This document shows, piece by piece, positions 45,906 through 58,048 of a stretch of DNA of 64,000 nt (its first letter is position 1; each line of letters begins with the position of its first letter). The position numbers were made by a program, and so were the translations under genes. The notes below the pieces were generated by a model. It was not told the origin of the DNA and ran no database searches. It worked only from the letters and a program-made list of their open reading frames with translations. The DNA is from Anseranas semipalmata. Lineage: Eukaryota > Chordata > Aves > Anseriformes > Anseranatidae. Where the stretch lies: assembly GCA_013399115.1 (NCBI GenBank), contig VXAA01001508.1, positions 1,543,849-1,607,848 of the forward strand. Reading direction: 5' to 3'.

Positions 45906-48089
45906 GCTGGAGGGTTTTGCCTTCTTGTAGCAAGAGGGAGGGGAGTGTATGCCGGAGCTTTGGAGAAGATGGGAATAACGTTTATCTGAAAAGGAAACAA
46001 ATGCAAGCTTCTGAAAACGATCCTGATGCTGTTTCTGATGACATAAGAAATGTCAAAGCTTGAGAGAGCAAGCAGTTTTGCACTCCTGCCCTTGAAGAAG
46101 TACTCAGACATCTGCATGAAAGCGGTGTCCGTATTATCATTATACCTAATTGTTCAAACTCCTCCTTATCTGCATGACTTCACTTCTGAAATGACCGAGT
46201 GAGAGGATGCGGGCAAGGGGAGGGGGGTCTGGGGTAGTGAGTCAAAACCAGGGATTATAACAGAAATCGTCTTATAATTAAAGTTACAGAGGTGCTGCTG
46301 CAGCACTGTAATTACTAACGTGGATCAGTGAAGCACAGCTCAAGAAATGCGAGATACCTGGCTTTTTGGTGAGCATCTGAGCAGGGGTGAGGAGACAAAC
46401 TGATGTAGTTTGGGAGGCCAAATGGGAAAGACGTTTGGAGATTAGTGCTGATGAAAGGAAGGGGAGAGGGGAGCTGTGCTGTGGAGCTCCAGGAGGTATT
46501 TCAAGCCAGAAGCATGGGGTTTCTGGGGTACGGCGAAGCACCTTGTCATCCCTGCTGTGCTGGGGTGCTGCACCCATCCCGGATCGCAGCAGCATCCCCT
46601 GCCCTCACCTCTGCCGTTCCCCGGGGCAGAGCCGCTGCGTGCACGTGTTTTGCTCCACGAGTGGCAGAGCTGCTGTTTGCGCGAGGGGAACCTTTTATTT
46701 GGTGAGTGCTGGCCTCTGCCTGTTCATTTCATGCTCGCTGCTCAGAGATCAATGGCTGTTTCTTTCCGAGACCTTTATTAAATGCTCCTGAATTACTGGA
46801 GAGCTACCCGCAGGCTGGCTGGTTAGCGCTGGGAGGGAGCACAGGCAGGTGGATTTCTTTTTCTGGTCCAAGACTTCTGGCTGCGGTCTTGCATTCCTCT
46901 GCCCCTTCCATGCATGTGCTGCCTGTTTGTTTTTCCCTTTATATTAATGGCCAAATGTTGGTTTTGGGAGAGTTCTCTGCGGTGACACAATTAGAGCTGT
47001 GAATCACTAAGTGTTGGGAAATGAGCAGTTATCCATGTCTGCTCCCAGCAGAGGCCGCGGAGTCACTGGCTGCCAAAATGAGCTTCAGTGACCCCGGTTT
47101 GGCTCTGGTGCTCTGGGTCAAAAGGAGCTGGTTTTGTTTTCACCTCCTGGATGACTGATATCCTCTCCTCTCATCTGGATGCTCTTCCCACCAGTCCCTC
47201 TGTCCAGTTGCTCCCTGGAGTAGGGAAGCAGCTGGCTGTGGTTCGCCCCAAAGGCTCCTAAAGCCTCAGCATCTTCCAGGCAGGGCAGGAGTGTGGGATG
47301 TGTGCTCTCTGAGCAGAAGTGAAACTGGAGAGAGCACAGTGATGTTTTCTGTGTTGTGCTGGGGGGGATTAAGGAGCCACAGGCTGGGGACGTCGTTCCC
47401 ATTGGGTCCTGTGCTGCAGCCGGTGGGCATTGAAGGAGGCCAGGACAAGAGGTGTCCTGGGCTGCAGCAGCTCATGAGAATGCGCTTCCCTGCAATATGC
47501 AAAACACTTGCAGGAGCAATGGGGAATTTCTGCCTGACCTCAGCTGGTGTGATCAACTGATGCCCTGAAGCATGAAAATAAATAGCTCTGACTCATAAGA
47601 ACAAGTGGTGCAATTACTTTAGCTAGGATAAAATATTTGTAAGTATCTAATCCTTTCCTGTACCGTGTGCAGAAGCGAGCACTTATCTCCCTGCTGCTCC
47701 CCCTTCCCCACAGCTCCGCGTGCACAAGCAGCCGCTCCAGCTCCGCACATCGTGGTACCCTTGCTCCTGCAGCCCTTGCCGTGACCTGGGTGGTGGGAGG
47801 GATGCTGCGGCTCCGGGGTGCATCTCTTAGCTCAGGGTTATGTGCCCGTCCAGCCTGGTGGAGGGCAGACGCTGTTCCCCTGCCAGCAGCACTGATGGGA
47901 GGCTGCAAGGGTGGCAGCAGTCAGCCCCATGAACCACCGGCAGAAAGTGGATTTGGATGAGAATGTACACTTTTATTTTTTCCTCTTAATATTTTCCACC
48001 AGCTGCTTCATGTGTCGCTCTCCTTCCCTCTCCCCTGGGTTTGGTATATGCACTGTTTTGTGTGTTAATTTTGATTGCTAATCACTGCA
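45906..48089. other. Intron 1 segment, possible AT-rich element
   Basis: An AT-richer stretch at about 46,120-46,345 with TACCTAATTGTTC and GTAATTACTAACG sites is a weak regulatory candidate. The rest is ordinary intron with chance ORFs. Confidence 0.4.
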
Positions 48090-48560
48090 GCTGATCTCGT
48101 GCTTCACGGTGGGGAGCCCGCTGCATCCCACCTGCCTCCCTGTGCGCACACCTCGTCTGTCCCGACCTGCCGGCTGACGGGAGTTTAGTCTGAATGTTAA
48201 ACATCGAAGTCCTTGAGCGTGTCGACTCGGAAAATAAAGTGCTTAACAGGCAGAATGCTGGGGCTGCTCACCCGGGCTGGAGTCATTATGGGGCTGCCGC
48301 ACGCAGCCGGTTCTCGCCATTAGCAGCTCGCTTTGCCCACGTCTCGGCGCGTAACCGCTGCCATACGGAGGCAGCGCGGCGGGCAAAGGAGCACCGGCGA
48401 GACGTGGAGCTGTGCACCGGGAAGGGAGAGGGGCGGCCAGCTGGGTGAGCTGCCTGGCATCGCTCCTGCTTCTGGGGCCCCGGGGGCCCTGTGCGGAGAC
48501 GCGGCTCGGCTCATCCCGCGGGGTGAGCCCGGGTGTCCTCGCTGCTGGGACGCCAAGTGG
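48090..48560. promoter_or_regulatory. Intronic CpG island 2
   Basis: In 48,241-48,560 I count about 31 CpGs in 320 bp at roughly 66% GC (observed/expected near 0.9). A further dozen or so lie in 48,095-48,240. Flanking intron drops sharply: 48,620-49,000 is AT-rich with almost no CpG. Two donor-like sites follow inside the island, GCTGG|GTGAGC near 48,445 and GCGGG|GTGAGC near 48,523. With a CpG island this suggests, but does not prove, an alternative + strand first exon. Frames of 161 (+) and 140 (-) codons have no recognised domain. Confidence 0.65.
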
Positions 48561-51500
48561 GGCTCTCCAGGGACACCTCGTGCCTGCCGCTGTCTTCTCC
48601 TGGGCAGTAAAACTCGGTATATTCACCCGGTAATTTCCCAAGGCCAAAGCAAGCTTCCTTTGCACCCTTCCTGCAGTGGAGAGATTTTTCCGACTCGCAT
48701 TTCTTTTTCTTTTTTTAAAAGTATTTTTGCCAACAGTGATTTAATGATACTTTTCTTAAAACTAGGTTTTTTTGCTTTGTTTCAAGCATTCCCTGCTTCA
48801 GAACTAATTGTCAAATGAAACATTAAGTTGACAGCAAAACATTTTAATTTTTCTTTTATCCCTCAATGCTTTCAGCAAACAGAAAAATGACTTAATCTCA
48901 TGGCTGTGCCCTGATGTCCAATCTGCCTTTGGTGCTATATTTGGACAGATGTACATGGCAATACACTCCTCTTTTTCTTTTTTTCTACTGATTTCACAGT
49001 CAGCAGGAAAATAGTCCTGACTTCAGCTGTACTGCTACAGGATTAGCATCTTGCAAGGAGCTGACCGGCACGGCTGGAGGTGTGCAGGTAGAGGGTGCAT
49101 CTGAGAGCATCTCATGGTTTTCAAGGTTTCCTGCAGGACCAGGGGAAAGAACTTGCTGCTGAATGCAGGCTCGGTGGCACTGGGCTGTTGCATCCAGACT
49201 GCTCCGAGGCACTCTGAGTCTAGTTTGGTGCAGAGCTAAAAGTGAGGTTAAGGATGCTGTGTCCAGTGCTGCTCTCACTGCTGTTCCTCCTCCTCCTCCT
49301 CCAAGCCTGTGGGCAGGGGCTGGGTGCATCCGCTAGCCCAGAGGAAACCCTGCTCCTGCTCTGCTCCAGGCCACCTCTGCTAAATCGTGCTCTGGAGGGC
49401 AAGAGGAGCGATGCCAGTAAGGAGAGCACCATGTTAGCAGAGTCCTGAGGGTGTTAGGGCTTTGCTGGCCCTGTAATGCTGCGGATGGGTTTCTGCATCT
49501 CACACGTAGGCTGGCCAAGGCATGCAGTGGGATTTTCTAGTGCTGCTTCTCAAGCAAAACGGATGCTTAGGTATGGAGGAGTCATCTCCTGAGCCTGGAG
49601 CAGGGGTGGACTGGCCTCTGAATGTGCACAAGGGGTTGGTGATTGTGATTGAATACATGGGACCACAGAGGTGTTTCTGCTGCTCCTTTCTGTAAGATGT
49701 TGGCCCACGGGGGAAGAAAAAACATAAAAACCAGCCTGGAGTATGGTGCTTTTAGATAGCAAATAACTGGTGGTGCAAAGCTGGTTTTTGAGAACTTGGG
49801 GCCAGAATTTCAGCTGCTCACCACCCATTTCAGGGCTGGGTTTCTCTGCCCGGCAGTTTGAGTATTCCTGCCAGGCTCTCAGAGCAGGACGTGAAACCAA
49901 AAATGCCTCGAACGCACACAAACTAATTACCATCGTCTGCCCCTGGAGAGCGGCTGTGATCTGAGCTGCGAGCCCTGTATCTTGATCGTTCCCTGGGAAA
50001 GAAACAAAAACAGGCTTGTACCCGCAGTCCCCGCGGACATGGGAAGATGTGTGACTCAGGCTGTATTGTATTACTCTGCCACTGCGATATTAAAAATGTT
50101 TAATGAACACATTTTGAGCACAGATTGACGCACCTGCATCGTGCCTGCTTTTGGAGCAAAGTGCTGGAGTTCAGGGCAAAACTCTTTGTGGTGTGCCCGT
50201 GCCTGGTCCCAGCATGGCCCTGAGCGAGCAAGCACCTAACTGTCACTGGGGTGTCACCAGTTTCCCAAGGGATTCGTTCCCTGGACATTAAGCGAAGGCT
50301 GGCCGGGAGGAGACAGATCTCCAGGCTGCAGGATTTTGCTTTTGTTCTGAGCCCTTAGGACATGGGGGGTTTTGTTTGTTTTTCTCTTCAAAATGGGGCT
50401 CTGTCAATCTGCCTGTCTTGGGCATCCCAAAGTTGTGTTTTACAGTTTGGTGGTTTTTTGGGGGGGGTTGTTTTTCTGATAAGAAGTGACAAAAGTCGCC
50501 GTGTGGCACCTGTCAACCTTGCCACTAAAATGCAAACACCCATGGAAGACTGGCTTGAGCAAAGTGTGCCATTCTGATGGAAACACATTAGCTGCTGCTT
50601 TTTCTTTCCTCCTGCTCTCTTCCTTGTTAGAATAAAGTGGTTTGCATGATTTTTCCCCTTGTTTCAGCCAACAAACATGTTTGTTTCTCCTTAATTACCT
50701 GGGTGTCAATGGGGTGCTTCATCACTGTCTCTCCTCAGCCAGTTCCTTTTTGTTTCAATACGTAGCAGGTAATCAGAAGCCTCAATTGCAAATCCTGCAA
50801 AATCCGCAAAACTTGAAACTGGAAAATAACTAAAAAGTGACCTTGAGATGACTTTCCGTGTCCATGGTTATTAAAATTAACTGGACTGATTTGACTGGCC
50901 TGAGGGGAGGAAGGTATTTTAAAAACATAAAAAAAAAAAAATAATCTGACAAATGAGCCAGGAAAGTTTTGAACGTCTCAGGTGAACGGGAACATTAGAA
51001 TATGTATTAGTCACAAATGTTCTGGTGCAGGGTGCCTGAAATTGCTGTAGGAAAGCAGTCTGTGCGTGCAGGAGGAATGCATGCGTGATGCACACGGCCA
51101 TGGTGGGGACGTGGCCCTGGAGCTGGTGTTGCTGCAGCGGAGCAGAGCGCGCTCCGAGCGCTTGGCGCTTGCTCGCTTGGGGGCTTGGGCGAGTTAGCTG
51201 GCCCTCGTGTGCTTTGCTGTCCCCTGAAGGTTTATGTTGGTGGTTCTGGCAGTGTGACCCTCGCTTTTGCTGTGTATCACACAAATGCAGAGAATTGCGG
51301 GGATCTGCAGCCGTGCAGCCAAGGGACGTGGTGCAGGGGGGTCTTTGTTCTGGTTGCTGCGAAGCTCAAGATGGCTCGTGTGAGGTCCCATAGGATGGTC
51401 CTTGTGGAGGTCATGGGCAAATCCAGATACCTGGACCTGCCTCTTTCTTACGGATGAACATGCTGGAGCCATTGGACACGGGTTGGAAGGTGGCTGGAGA

Positions 51501-52104
51501 CGTGCATGGGGTTGGTCCTCTTGGGATTCCCTAGGCCCTTTGAGCAACTGTATTCCCCAGGTGGTTCACGCTGCTGTGGCACCATGAGGCATCACCCTTA
51601 CCTTCATCTCAAGGGGACGTGGGTCCTGTGGCAGCCCTGTTGAACGGCTGTCGTCATCTATCTGGTGTTTGGGCGTGTGCTTTTTCTCAGCTTATATGTG
51701 GGGAGGAGAGAAGAGAGCAGATGGAAGGCAAAATGGCCAGAAGCACAGCATCCAGAGGGGGAAAGGTGTTGGTGTGTTGGCTCGAGGGAACACAGAGCGT
51801 GAAGGTGTGCTGGGGTTACGTGGCAGTCCCCATCTCCCATGCACTGCTCAGGGGGAGGAAGAAGAGCTGGGACCGAAGGACTGAGAGAGCAGCTGGGTGG
51901 GCACCTGGTGGCCACCCGAGGCTCCCCCCACCCACAGAGGGTGACTGGGTGCACACCAGAGCTGGTGGCCAGTGTCGGAGGCTACAGCCCCTGGTCTGAG
52001 CCTCCAGGTGCTGCGTGAGAGCCCAGCCTGTTGTCAGTCCCCATGACTGCTTCATGTTTGCCTATGGACTCGTTTGTCGTTTGTGAGGTTGGGCAGCAGC
52101 ATTA
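48561..52104. other. Intron 1 segment
   Basis: Right after the CpG island, 48,690-48,990 is AT-rich and non-repetitive (a possible conserved element). A G run near 50,459-50,468 and an A run at 50,928-50,940 are low-complexity. No exon was recognised. Confidence 0.4.
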
Positions 52105-52250
52105 TCTTGACAAGAGAGAGAGAGATTTAGAGCTCTGTAATCCATGCTTGTCCATCCTAATTACTTCCCTTATCAGCCTTCAGGAGAGTAACTTTACAGT
52201 GGTAATTAGTCTCTTGAATCCCACCCTATCTTAATAATTAACGTAGAGTT
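52105..52250. promoter_or_regulatory. Candidate enhancer with three TAATTA sites
   Basis: The palindromic homeodomain core TAATTA occurs at 52,158-52,163, 52,203-52,208 and 52,235-52,240, three times in 83 bp. A GATA-type TTATC lies at 52,170-52,174. The island is AT-rich within GC-rich intron. Clusters of TAATTA are typical of enhancers bound by LIM, PRD-class, DLX or similar homeodomain factors. ASTN2 is neuronal, so such control would make sense, but the link is inference. Confidence 0.3.
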
Positions 52251-55200
52251 AGAATGGGAGGGGAGGGGGAAAATCGCTGTTTTGGGCTGAAAAGGTCCTT
52301 CTGGGGAGAGAGCAGCACAGATTTCTTAAGCAATCAAACACGGTCTGGAGCGGACAGCCTTGGGCATGGCACGAGGAGGCTGCGTGCTGAGGGCCGGCAG
52401 GACGGCGACAGCAAGGAGCGAGCAGCGCGAGCCGAAGTTGTGCACACACAGCATGAGCTTGGATGTTTGGTTAAAGGATGTGCTCGGCATGCACCGGTGG
52501 TGTCGGGGTGCTGAGCGTCCAAAGCTTGTACAGGCCTCACCTGGAGCTGTGGGCATTTGCCTCTGCTGAAAACGAGCCCGTTCATCATCTCTAGTGTCGG
52601 AGACGCAGCACAAAAAGGGCAGTTTGACCTAATACTGCCCTGTAGCAGCTGCAATTACTGGAGTATAACTCATTTCAAATGGATCCAGAGATTTCTTTCC
52701 ATTAACATCCAGAGTGAACGAGAGCAAGCGGGCAGGATTCCCGAGCCCGGTGGTGATCAGCCCGACAGTCATCGCAGGCAGGGGAGAGGCTGCATTTTGC
52801 AGAGGCAAAGGGCAGAGTTAGACCCAGCGGGACTCCTGCACGCCTCTCTGGGAAGACACCAGATTTCATTTCTGGTGTTTAAATGCGTATCTTAACACTG
52901 GGTACAGGTAGCAATATTGTGTGATGTGATGATCAAGGGCAGCCAACGGTGGCAAATCTCTTGCAGGAAAAACTTGATTTTCAGCTTTTTACAAGTAGAA
53001 GGGCTTTGGTTCATAAAACTCAAATCTCTTCAGGGCAGTGTGCTGGTTTTGGTTATGTCCAAAAGAAGTTTGCTGGAGAGGGAGAAGTGTGGGTCTGGCT
53101 CTACTCCATTGTCATCAATTTTAGGACGTGTTGCTGGGGTGCGATACAGAGACTGGTGTTAGTTTGGATGCTCGGTGTTGCCTTAACTTGAAGATCTGGC
53201 TGTGTGTTTTGAATTCGATGGTTCTTTGAAACCAGCTAAGTCTCGGTTCAGTCTTGTTATGTGCTTCTTGGAACGAAGCTGTTAATCAGCAAGGTGGGTC
53301 TGAGGAGCAGATAGTGCTTTTGCATGCTATGCCAGTTCTGGGAACAAATGCAGCTCAGGCTCCGTGCTCCAGAGCTGACCTCTGTCTCCGAGGACGCTGC
53401 AAATAAATATATGTAATGGGAAGCGTGGTACTTGGAATCTTTTTTTAGGCTGCTGCTTTAATTTTCAGATGTCTTCTATCTAACCTGGCTCTGGGAAAAA
53501 TATCTTGGTTTTTATTACAAGCCCCAAAGGCTCATCCTAAAAGGGATGGTTTAGAGCTGGCAGTAATACCTTCCAGAAAGTGTGTGCAAAACTATCAATG
53601 TTAGACTGTGCCAACACCTTCCCAATATCTCCAGTGGCTTCTTCCATTTCCTTCTCCCAGTCTGTTCCTTTGTGCTGGAGCTCCACAGAAGACCTCTTCT
53701 GCCAGGTCAGCCGTCCAGGTTAACCATCGAGGTGGCCAAGAGGTCCTGGTTCAGCCCAGGTGTTCAAGTATGGGTGCAGGGACGTGGAGGCATCACCTGG
53801 TGTAGAAGATGCATTTCCCTCTGCTCCTTCCGAGACGATTCGCTCCCCGCTGTGCTGGTGGTGCCCGGTGGGCAGAGGCACCGAGCGGCCGGGGAAGGAC
53901 CCTGCCTGGTCGTGCCCCTTGGCTCCCTGCCCCACTGCCACACTGCCGGGTTGCGTGCACACGTTGGTAGCCACGCCAGGGATGGTCTGGCTTTCCTTCC
54001 ATCATGGTATTGAGAAATTGAAGAGATGGCTCCATTCAATAATTTATAACCTCGCATAGCCTTTGTAATATTTAAAGGGGGGGGGAACCTTTGGGTTGTC
54101 CGTCCTCCAGGCTGAAGGTAGAGCAGCAGAAGTGATGGAGATGGTTTGGTTCCTTGAGAAACGCAATTTGTCTGACAGGCATGCAGTTACCGACACAAAA
54201 GCCTCCTTACAGCCAGGTGCAGAAGCCTTTGGGAGCGATAGGGATGTGGAGCAGGCAAGGCCCCCCCGAAGGTGTGGGTGTTGTGTTGGAGTGTTTGAGA
54301 GCAGCAGCTGTGGCAGTGAGGAAGCCGTGATGTGGTGACCAGGCTGATTTGAGACCATGTGAGAGCCCTGTGCAGAGGCCAGGGAGAAAGCGCAGGGTAA
54401 GGTCATGTTTTTGTTTGGTTTTCAATGTGTTTAAAGGGTTCTGATGCTTAAGTCTCTCTTTCAAAAGGGATTTGATCATTCAGAAGCTCAGGTGTTACTG
54501 AAAACCAGCAAAACTGGCTCTTAAGAAATTTTGTGATGCGTTTTTAATGGTTCTCTTCCTGGTCCATGTAGTTTAGTCCCATGCAATGAGTGTGTAAACT
54601 ATTCTGCTGCCCTTGGCTATACGGTAAGATCATGGTTTTATCCCCCACCCAGCCAGGCTTATTTTCATCCCTGTGAAGACTTTTCCAAAATCTGAGTAGA
54701 GGGTGCTATGCAAGTCCAAAGTGTTTGATTGTTTAGAAGTCACTGGAGTATCCTGTGTTCATTATTTTAACAATCGGAGAGAGGGTTTTATTTTCTCCAG
54801 AATCATAAACACAATCTTCAGTGTGTTTTATGAAAACAATAAAGCTAAACTCTAATAACCACACATTTTCCTTGCTTTATGTGCACGCATCCTTGGGGAA
54901 CAGGGCCTCAAGGACTCATCTTGCTCTGCTTTTAACAGAGTTTTAATGTGCTCGAGTTGGTAAGTGGTGGAGAGCTAGATTCTGAGTTTCCTTTGGTACC
55001 TACAGGAATTTTGTTTGCCTTTAAAAATGTTCAAGGTGAGCAAGAAATGCACCTCTGGAAGAGAAAGCTAGTGACGCAATGTGAAGATATTAGCGTTGTG
55101 ATCTGAAAATCAGGCTTCATTTAAATGCTGTATATTGCAAACTCTTCTATAGAAGGATTAATTAGTTTTCTTGCATCTCTTTTTTTATCCTGTGAATAAT

Positions 55201-56032
55201 ACTGTTTTCTTTTAGAAGAGATCTGAGGCTCTCAGAGGCAATTTATAAAGGAGGACGCTCTGGTACAGACTGAGTACCACAGTGCAGAGACGAAGGGAAG
55301 CAGCTCCTGAAGTATTTAGCCACCCAATAGATTTTATTTTTAAGTGCAGAAGTAGGTTAGGGCCCCGGCTCTGTCTGTAGCAGTGATTTTTGATTGAGAA
55401 CTCGCTTAACAAGATAGTTTTTATCTAGAAATGTTGAGAAATCCAAAATACCATGGAGATGCTCCAGTTCTGAACACTTTTAGGGGGCTGGGGGGAGAAA
55501 ATGCCAAAAGATGGCATTTTTGGTATCTTTGAAGAAGAGCGCCTGAGTGAGTATATGTCTGTGTGTGCTGTAGCCACCATGGGACAGCAAATAGTGTGGC
55601 AAAGGATGTTCAGACTGTGCTTGTGGTTGTTTCTTGCAAGCCCCGGGTGGCAGGAGAAGGAACCCCAACGTGTGGGACATCAGGAGGGATGATTTTTGCC
55701 CATGTGTCCCGAAACCTCAACAGCAAAGGGCCAGAGCCCTGAAGGAAGGGGACCTGTGTGCCCAGAGCCCAAACGATGCTGGGGGGTGGGAGGCTGGCAG
55801 GGAGGAAAGAAGAGGAGACGGAAGGCACTGCTGCTGCTGACAGGCAGGAGACAGTGTGTAAATGTGGGCATTTCCCAGCAGGGGAGGGTTTAGAGCCAGC
55901 CCTGTGCTGGCACCCATCCTGTGCATGGACAGGCTGTGGGTCCCATGCTGATGGGAGGGCATCCTTGGGCTTCTGGAAGGGTATTTGGGGTGGAAAAAGA
56001 CCTGCTCTGATAATCCCAAAGGGTGTGCATAT
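52251..56032. other. Intron 1 segment, no firm feature
   Basis: Includes AT-rich stretches at 52,615-52,700 and 54,720-55,240 with GGATTAATTAG near 55,155. No exon, RNA gene or repeat family was recognised. Confidence 0.4.
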
Positions 56033-56212
56033 GCACGTGTACTGCAGCAGTGTCCCAGGAAGCAAATTCTGTATGTACACACTGCACGTGTACTGCAGCA
56101 GTGTCCCAGGAAGCAAATTCTGTATGTACACACTGCACGTGTACTGCAGCAGTGTCCCAGGAAGCAAATTCTGTATGTACACACTGCACGTGTACTGCAG
56201 CAGTGTCCCAGG
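56033..56212 (+). repeat. 51-bp minisatellite, 3.5 identical copies
   Basis: Three complete, identical 51-bp units begin at 56,033, 56,084 and 56,135. A partial fourth (27 bp) starts at 56,186. Each begins GCACGTGTAC and so carries a CACGTG E-box, four in all at exact 51-bp spacing (56,034, 56,085, 56,136 and 56,187). Because 51 is a multiple of three, all frames stay open through the array, giving apparent repeat proteins on both strands, up to 190 codons on the minus strand. Those are artefacts. Perfect identity suggests a recent expansion, and the true copy number may vary or be collapsed in assembly. Confidence 0.97.
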
Positions 56213-57884
56213 GCTGGCAGAGCGGTCCTGGGCAGCAGTGGTTAATTAGCCTGGGCTTGAACGTGGCAGTGCTGCTCGGCGTCTCGTGGTGTTCTCACAT
56301 CCAAAGTCCTCTGATGCTTGTCTGAGAGCATCAGGGCGCTCTGCTTTCCAAAAGAGCTCTCGGCAGAAGAGTGATAAATGTGTTTAATTTTTGCAGAGCT
56401 TGTAGCCTGGTTTTATCCCAGGATCCGTCTCTTGAGGTTTTATTAGCTGATGGTGTCTGTAGGAAAAAGTCAAAGCGACTAGACAGGAACAGCCATGGAA
56501 TTGATGTAGGAAGCAAGAGCGTGTTTTGGAGATAATGTTTCTCATTCTCACCATCACTATGTGCTGAGTTTAGGCAGCACAGTTCCAGTTCGGCTGTAGT
56601 TTTATGGCTGCTGCCTGCCAAAAAACCCCTCTAGCCAGCCTCCTGCGTGGCAGGGTGAGTTGTGTGCTCTTGTTGTGATGTGTACCCTGCTCACATCCAT
56701 CAGAGCGTCCCTGCGGGGCCAGAGTGCAGGGACCAGCAGGAGACAGGTGACAAATGCCCTTTTCCCTGGCGTGCAGCTGATAAACCTCGCACAGAGGAAA
56801 GCTTGGCTTGGCTTGTTGAAAGCTCCAGGTGGCAGGAGGGGCCTGTCTGCTCCTGTGTGCTGGGTGGGGAGATGATCACCCTACCTCTGAGTCTGGGAGA
56901 GAGACAATTTGCAAACATGTGTTGGTGCATTCCCGTAGGAAGCCAGGCTCTAAATCATCACCTTGCAGCCTGCATGCAGATTCATCCAGGGAACCTATTT
57001 AATTAGGGGATAAATTTAGAAATCAATTATTATTTGCAGAAACAGTTTCCTTCCCTCTAATGAGGCTGCAAGGATTCATCCCCCTCTGCCTCTCCCATGA
57101 CCTTTGTGTATGCAGATTGAGGGTGGAAACGCTCTGTGTCTTTTCTTTTGTAACGTAGGTGGCCCTTTTTGGGCAGCTGCTGCAGAACTTTCCCCAGGAC
57201 TCTTTCAGGACAGCAAATAGGGATACAAATGTGAAACCATGGTGCTTTTGGATCTAATGGTGCGGTGATGCTGGGGAGACCAGGTCCACTGTTAATGGAG
57301 ACAGGGATTAGCCTTTCAAATGAGGTAGGGGATGGGAAAAGATCTGTACTTAACGGGAAGAGGAGAAGGGAAAAAGTAAGGATGAAGAGCTGGAATGGGG
57401 AGGCAGCCCCATTGTTTTTGTAGGAGGGAAGGATGGGGGTGCAGGAGAAGCCTCATGAAGCCTTCGTAGTGGTGGGGGAGCGCCAAGTGACGTGGCTGGG
57501 GAAGGAGTGGGGCCACCAGGGTGGTGTGGGGTGACTGCAAGCTGGCAACGGGTTAGGGCTGCAGTGACAGCAAAGCTGGCCTTCCTCTGCTCATTTGGAG
57601 GGACGTGGCGCTGGGATGCTCCGGCTGCCACCACAGCTGGAGGAGCCTTTGGGCAAGTGCAGTGGCTGGAGACCTCCCTGCGCCTGGCTGGGGCTGGTGT
57701 CCAGGTGGCACAGCCTCCTGGCACTGTCACGGGCGGACTGCTCTCTTATTTCAGCGGGCAAAGCGCTCCCTGCAAGAGAGGGTACCATGCCTGCATCTCC
57801 CCTTGAGCTGCTGGAAGAAGGGACAGTGCTTGTGCCAGGGTCAGGCAATCGTGTCACATGTGGGAACATCGCTGCTGTGGACTG
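56213..57884. other. Intron 1 segment, no firm feature
   Basis: An AT-rich patch at about 56,995-57,120 contains ATTTAATTAGGG and AATCAATTATTATTTGC and may be regulatory. Otherwise featureless GC-rich intron. Confidence 0.4.
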
Positions 57885-58015
57885 GAAGTGTCTCTGCCAC
57901 TTAGTTGCTTTTAATCTCTGACAAATTGCTTAGCCTCTGTTTTGGTTTACCCACTTCTAAATAGGGAAAAATTATTTTGCCCACAGGCTCTGAGAAGTCT
58001 TGATAAATTCATTCG
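57885..58015 (+). repeat. MIR/CORE-SINE fossil, plus orientation
   Basis: The order TCTCTGCCACTTAGTTGCTT, then CTCTGACAAATTGCTTAGCC, then TCTGTTTTGGTTTACCCACT, then CTAAATAGGGAAAAATTATT, then TTGATAAATTCATT follows sense MIR: ctctgccacttactagctg, cttgggcaagttacttaacc, tctgtgcctcagtttcctcat, ctgtaaaatggggataata, gaggattaaatgag. This is the longest MIR match in the window. It covers most of the CORE and part of the LINE-like tail. Confidence 0.7.
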
Positions 58016-58020
58016 CTTCC

Positions 58021-58040
58021 ATTTATTTATTTATTTATTT
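58021..58040 (+). repeat. (ATTT)5 microsatellite
   Basis: Five ATTT units directly after the MIR fossil, continuing imperfectly to about 58,048. Confidence 0.9.
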
Positions 58041-58048
58041 TGATTTTA

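Noticed and set aside
52530..52560. 'GCCTCACCTGGAG' resembling a CR1 coding stretch
   Set aside because: The similarity stops after about 15 bases and flanks do not match.
56033..56212. CRISPR-like array
   Set aside because: Units are contiguous and identical with no spacers, in a vertebrate intron. It is a minisatellite.
55610..56249. Apparent repeat-containing proteins on both strands
   Set aside because: The 51-bp minisatellite unit is divisible by three, so every frame stays open through it. No splice or start context or known domain supports a protein.
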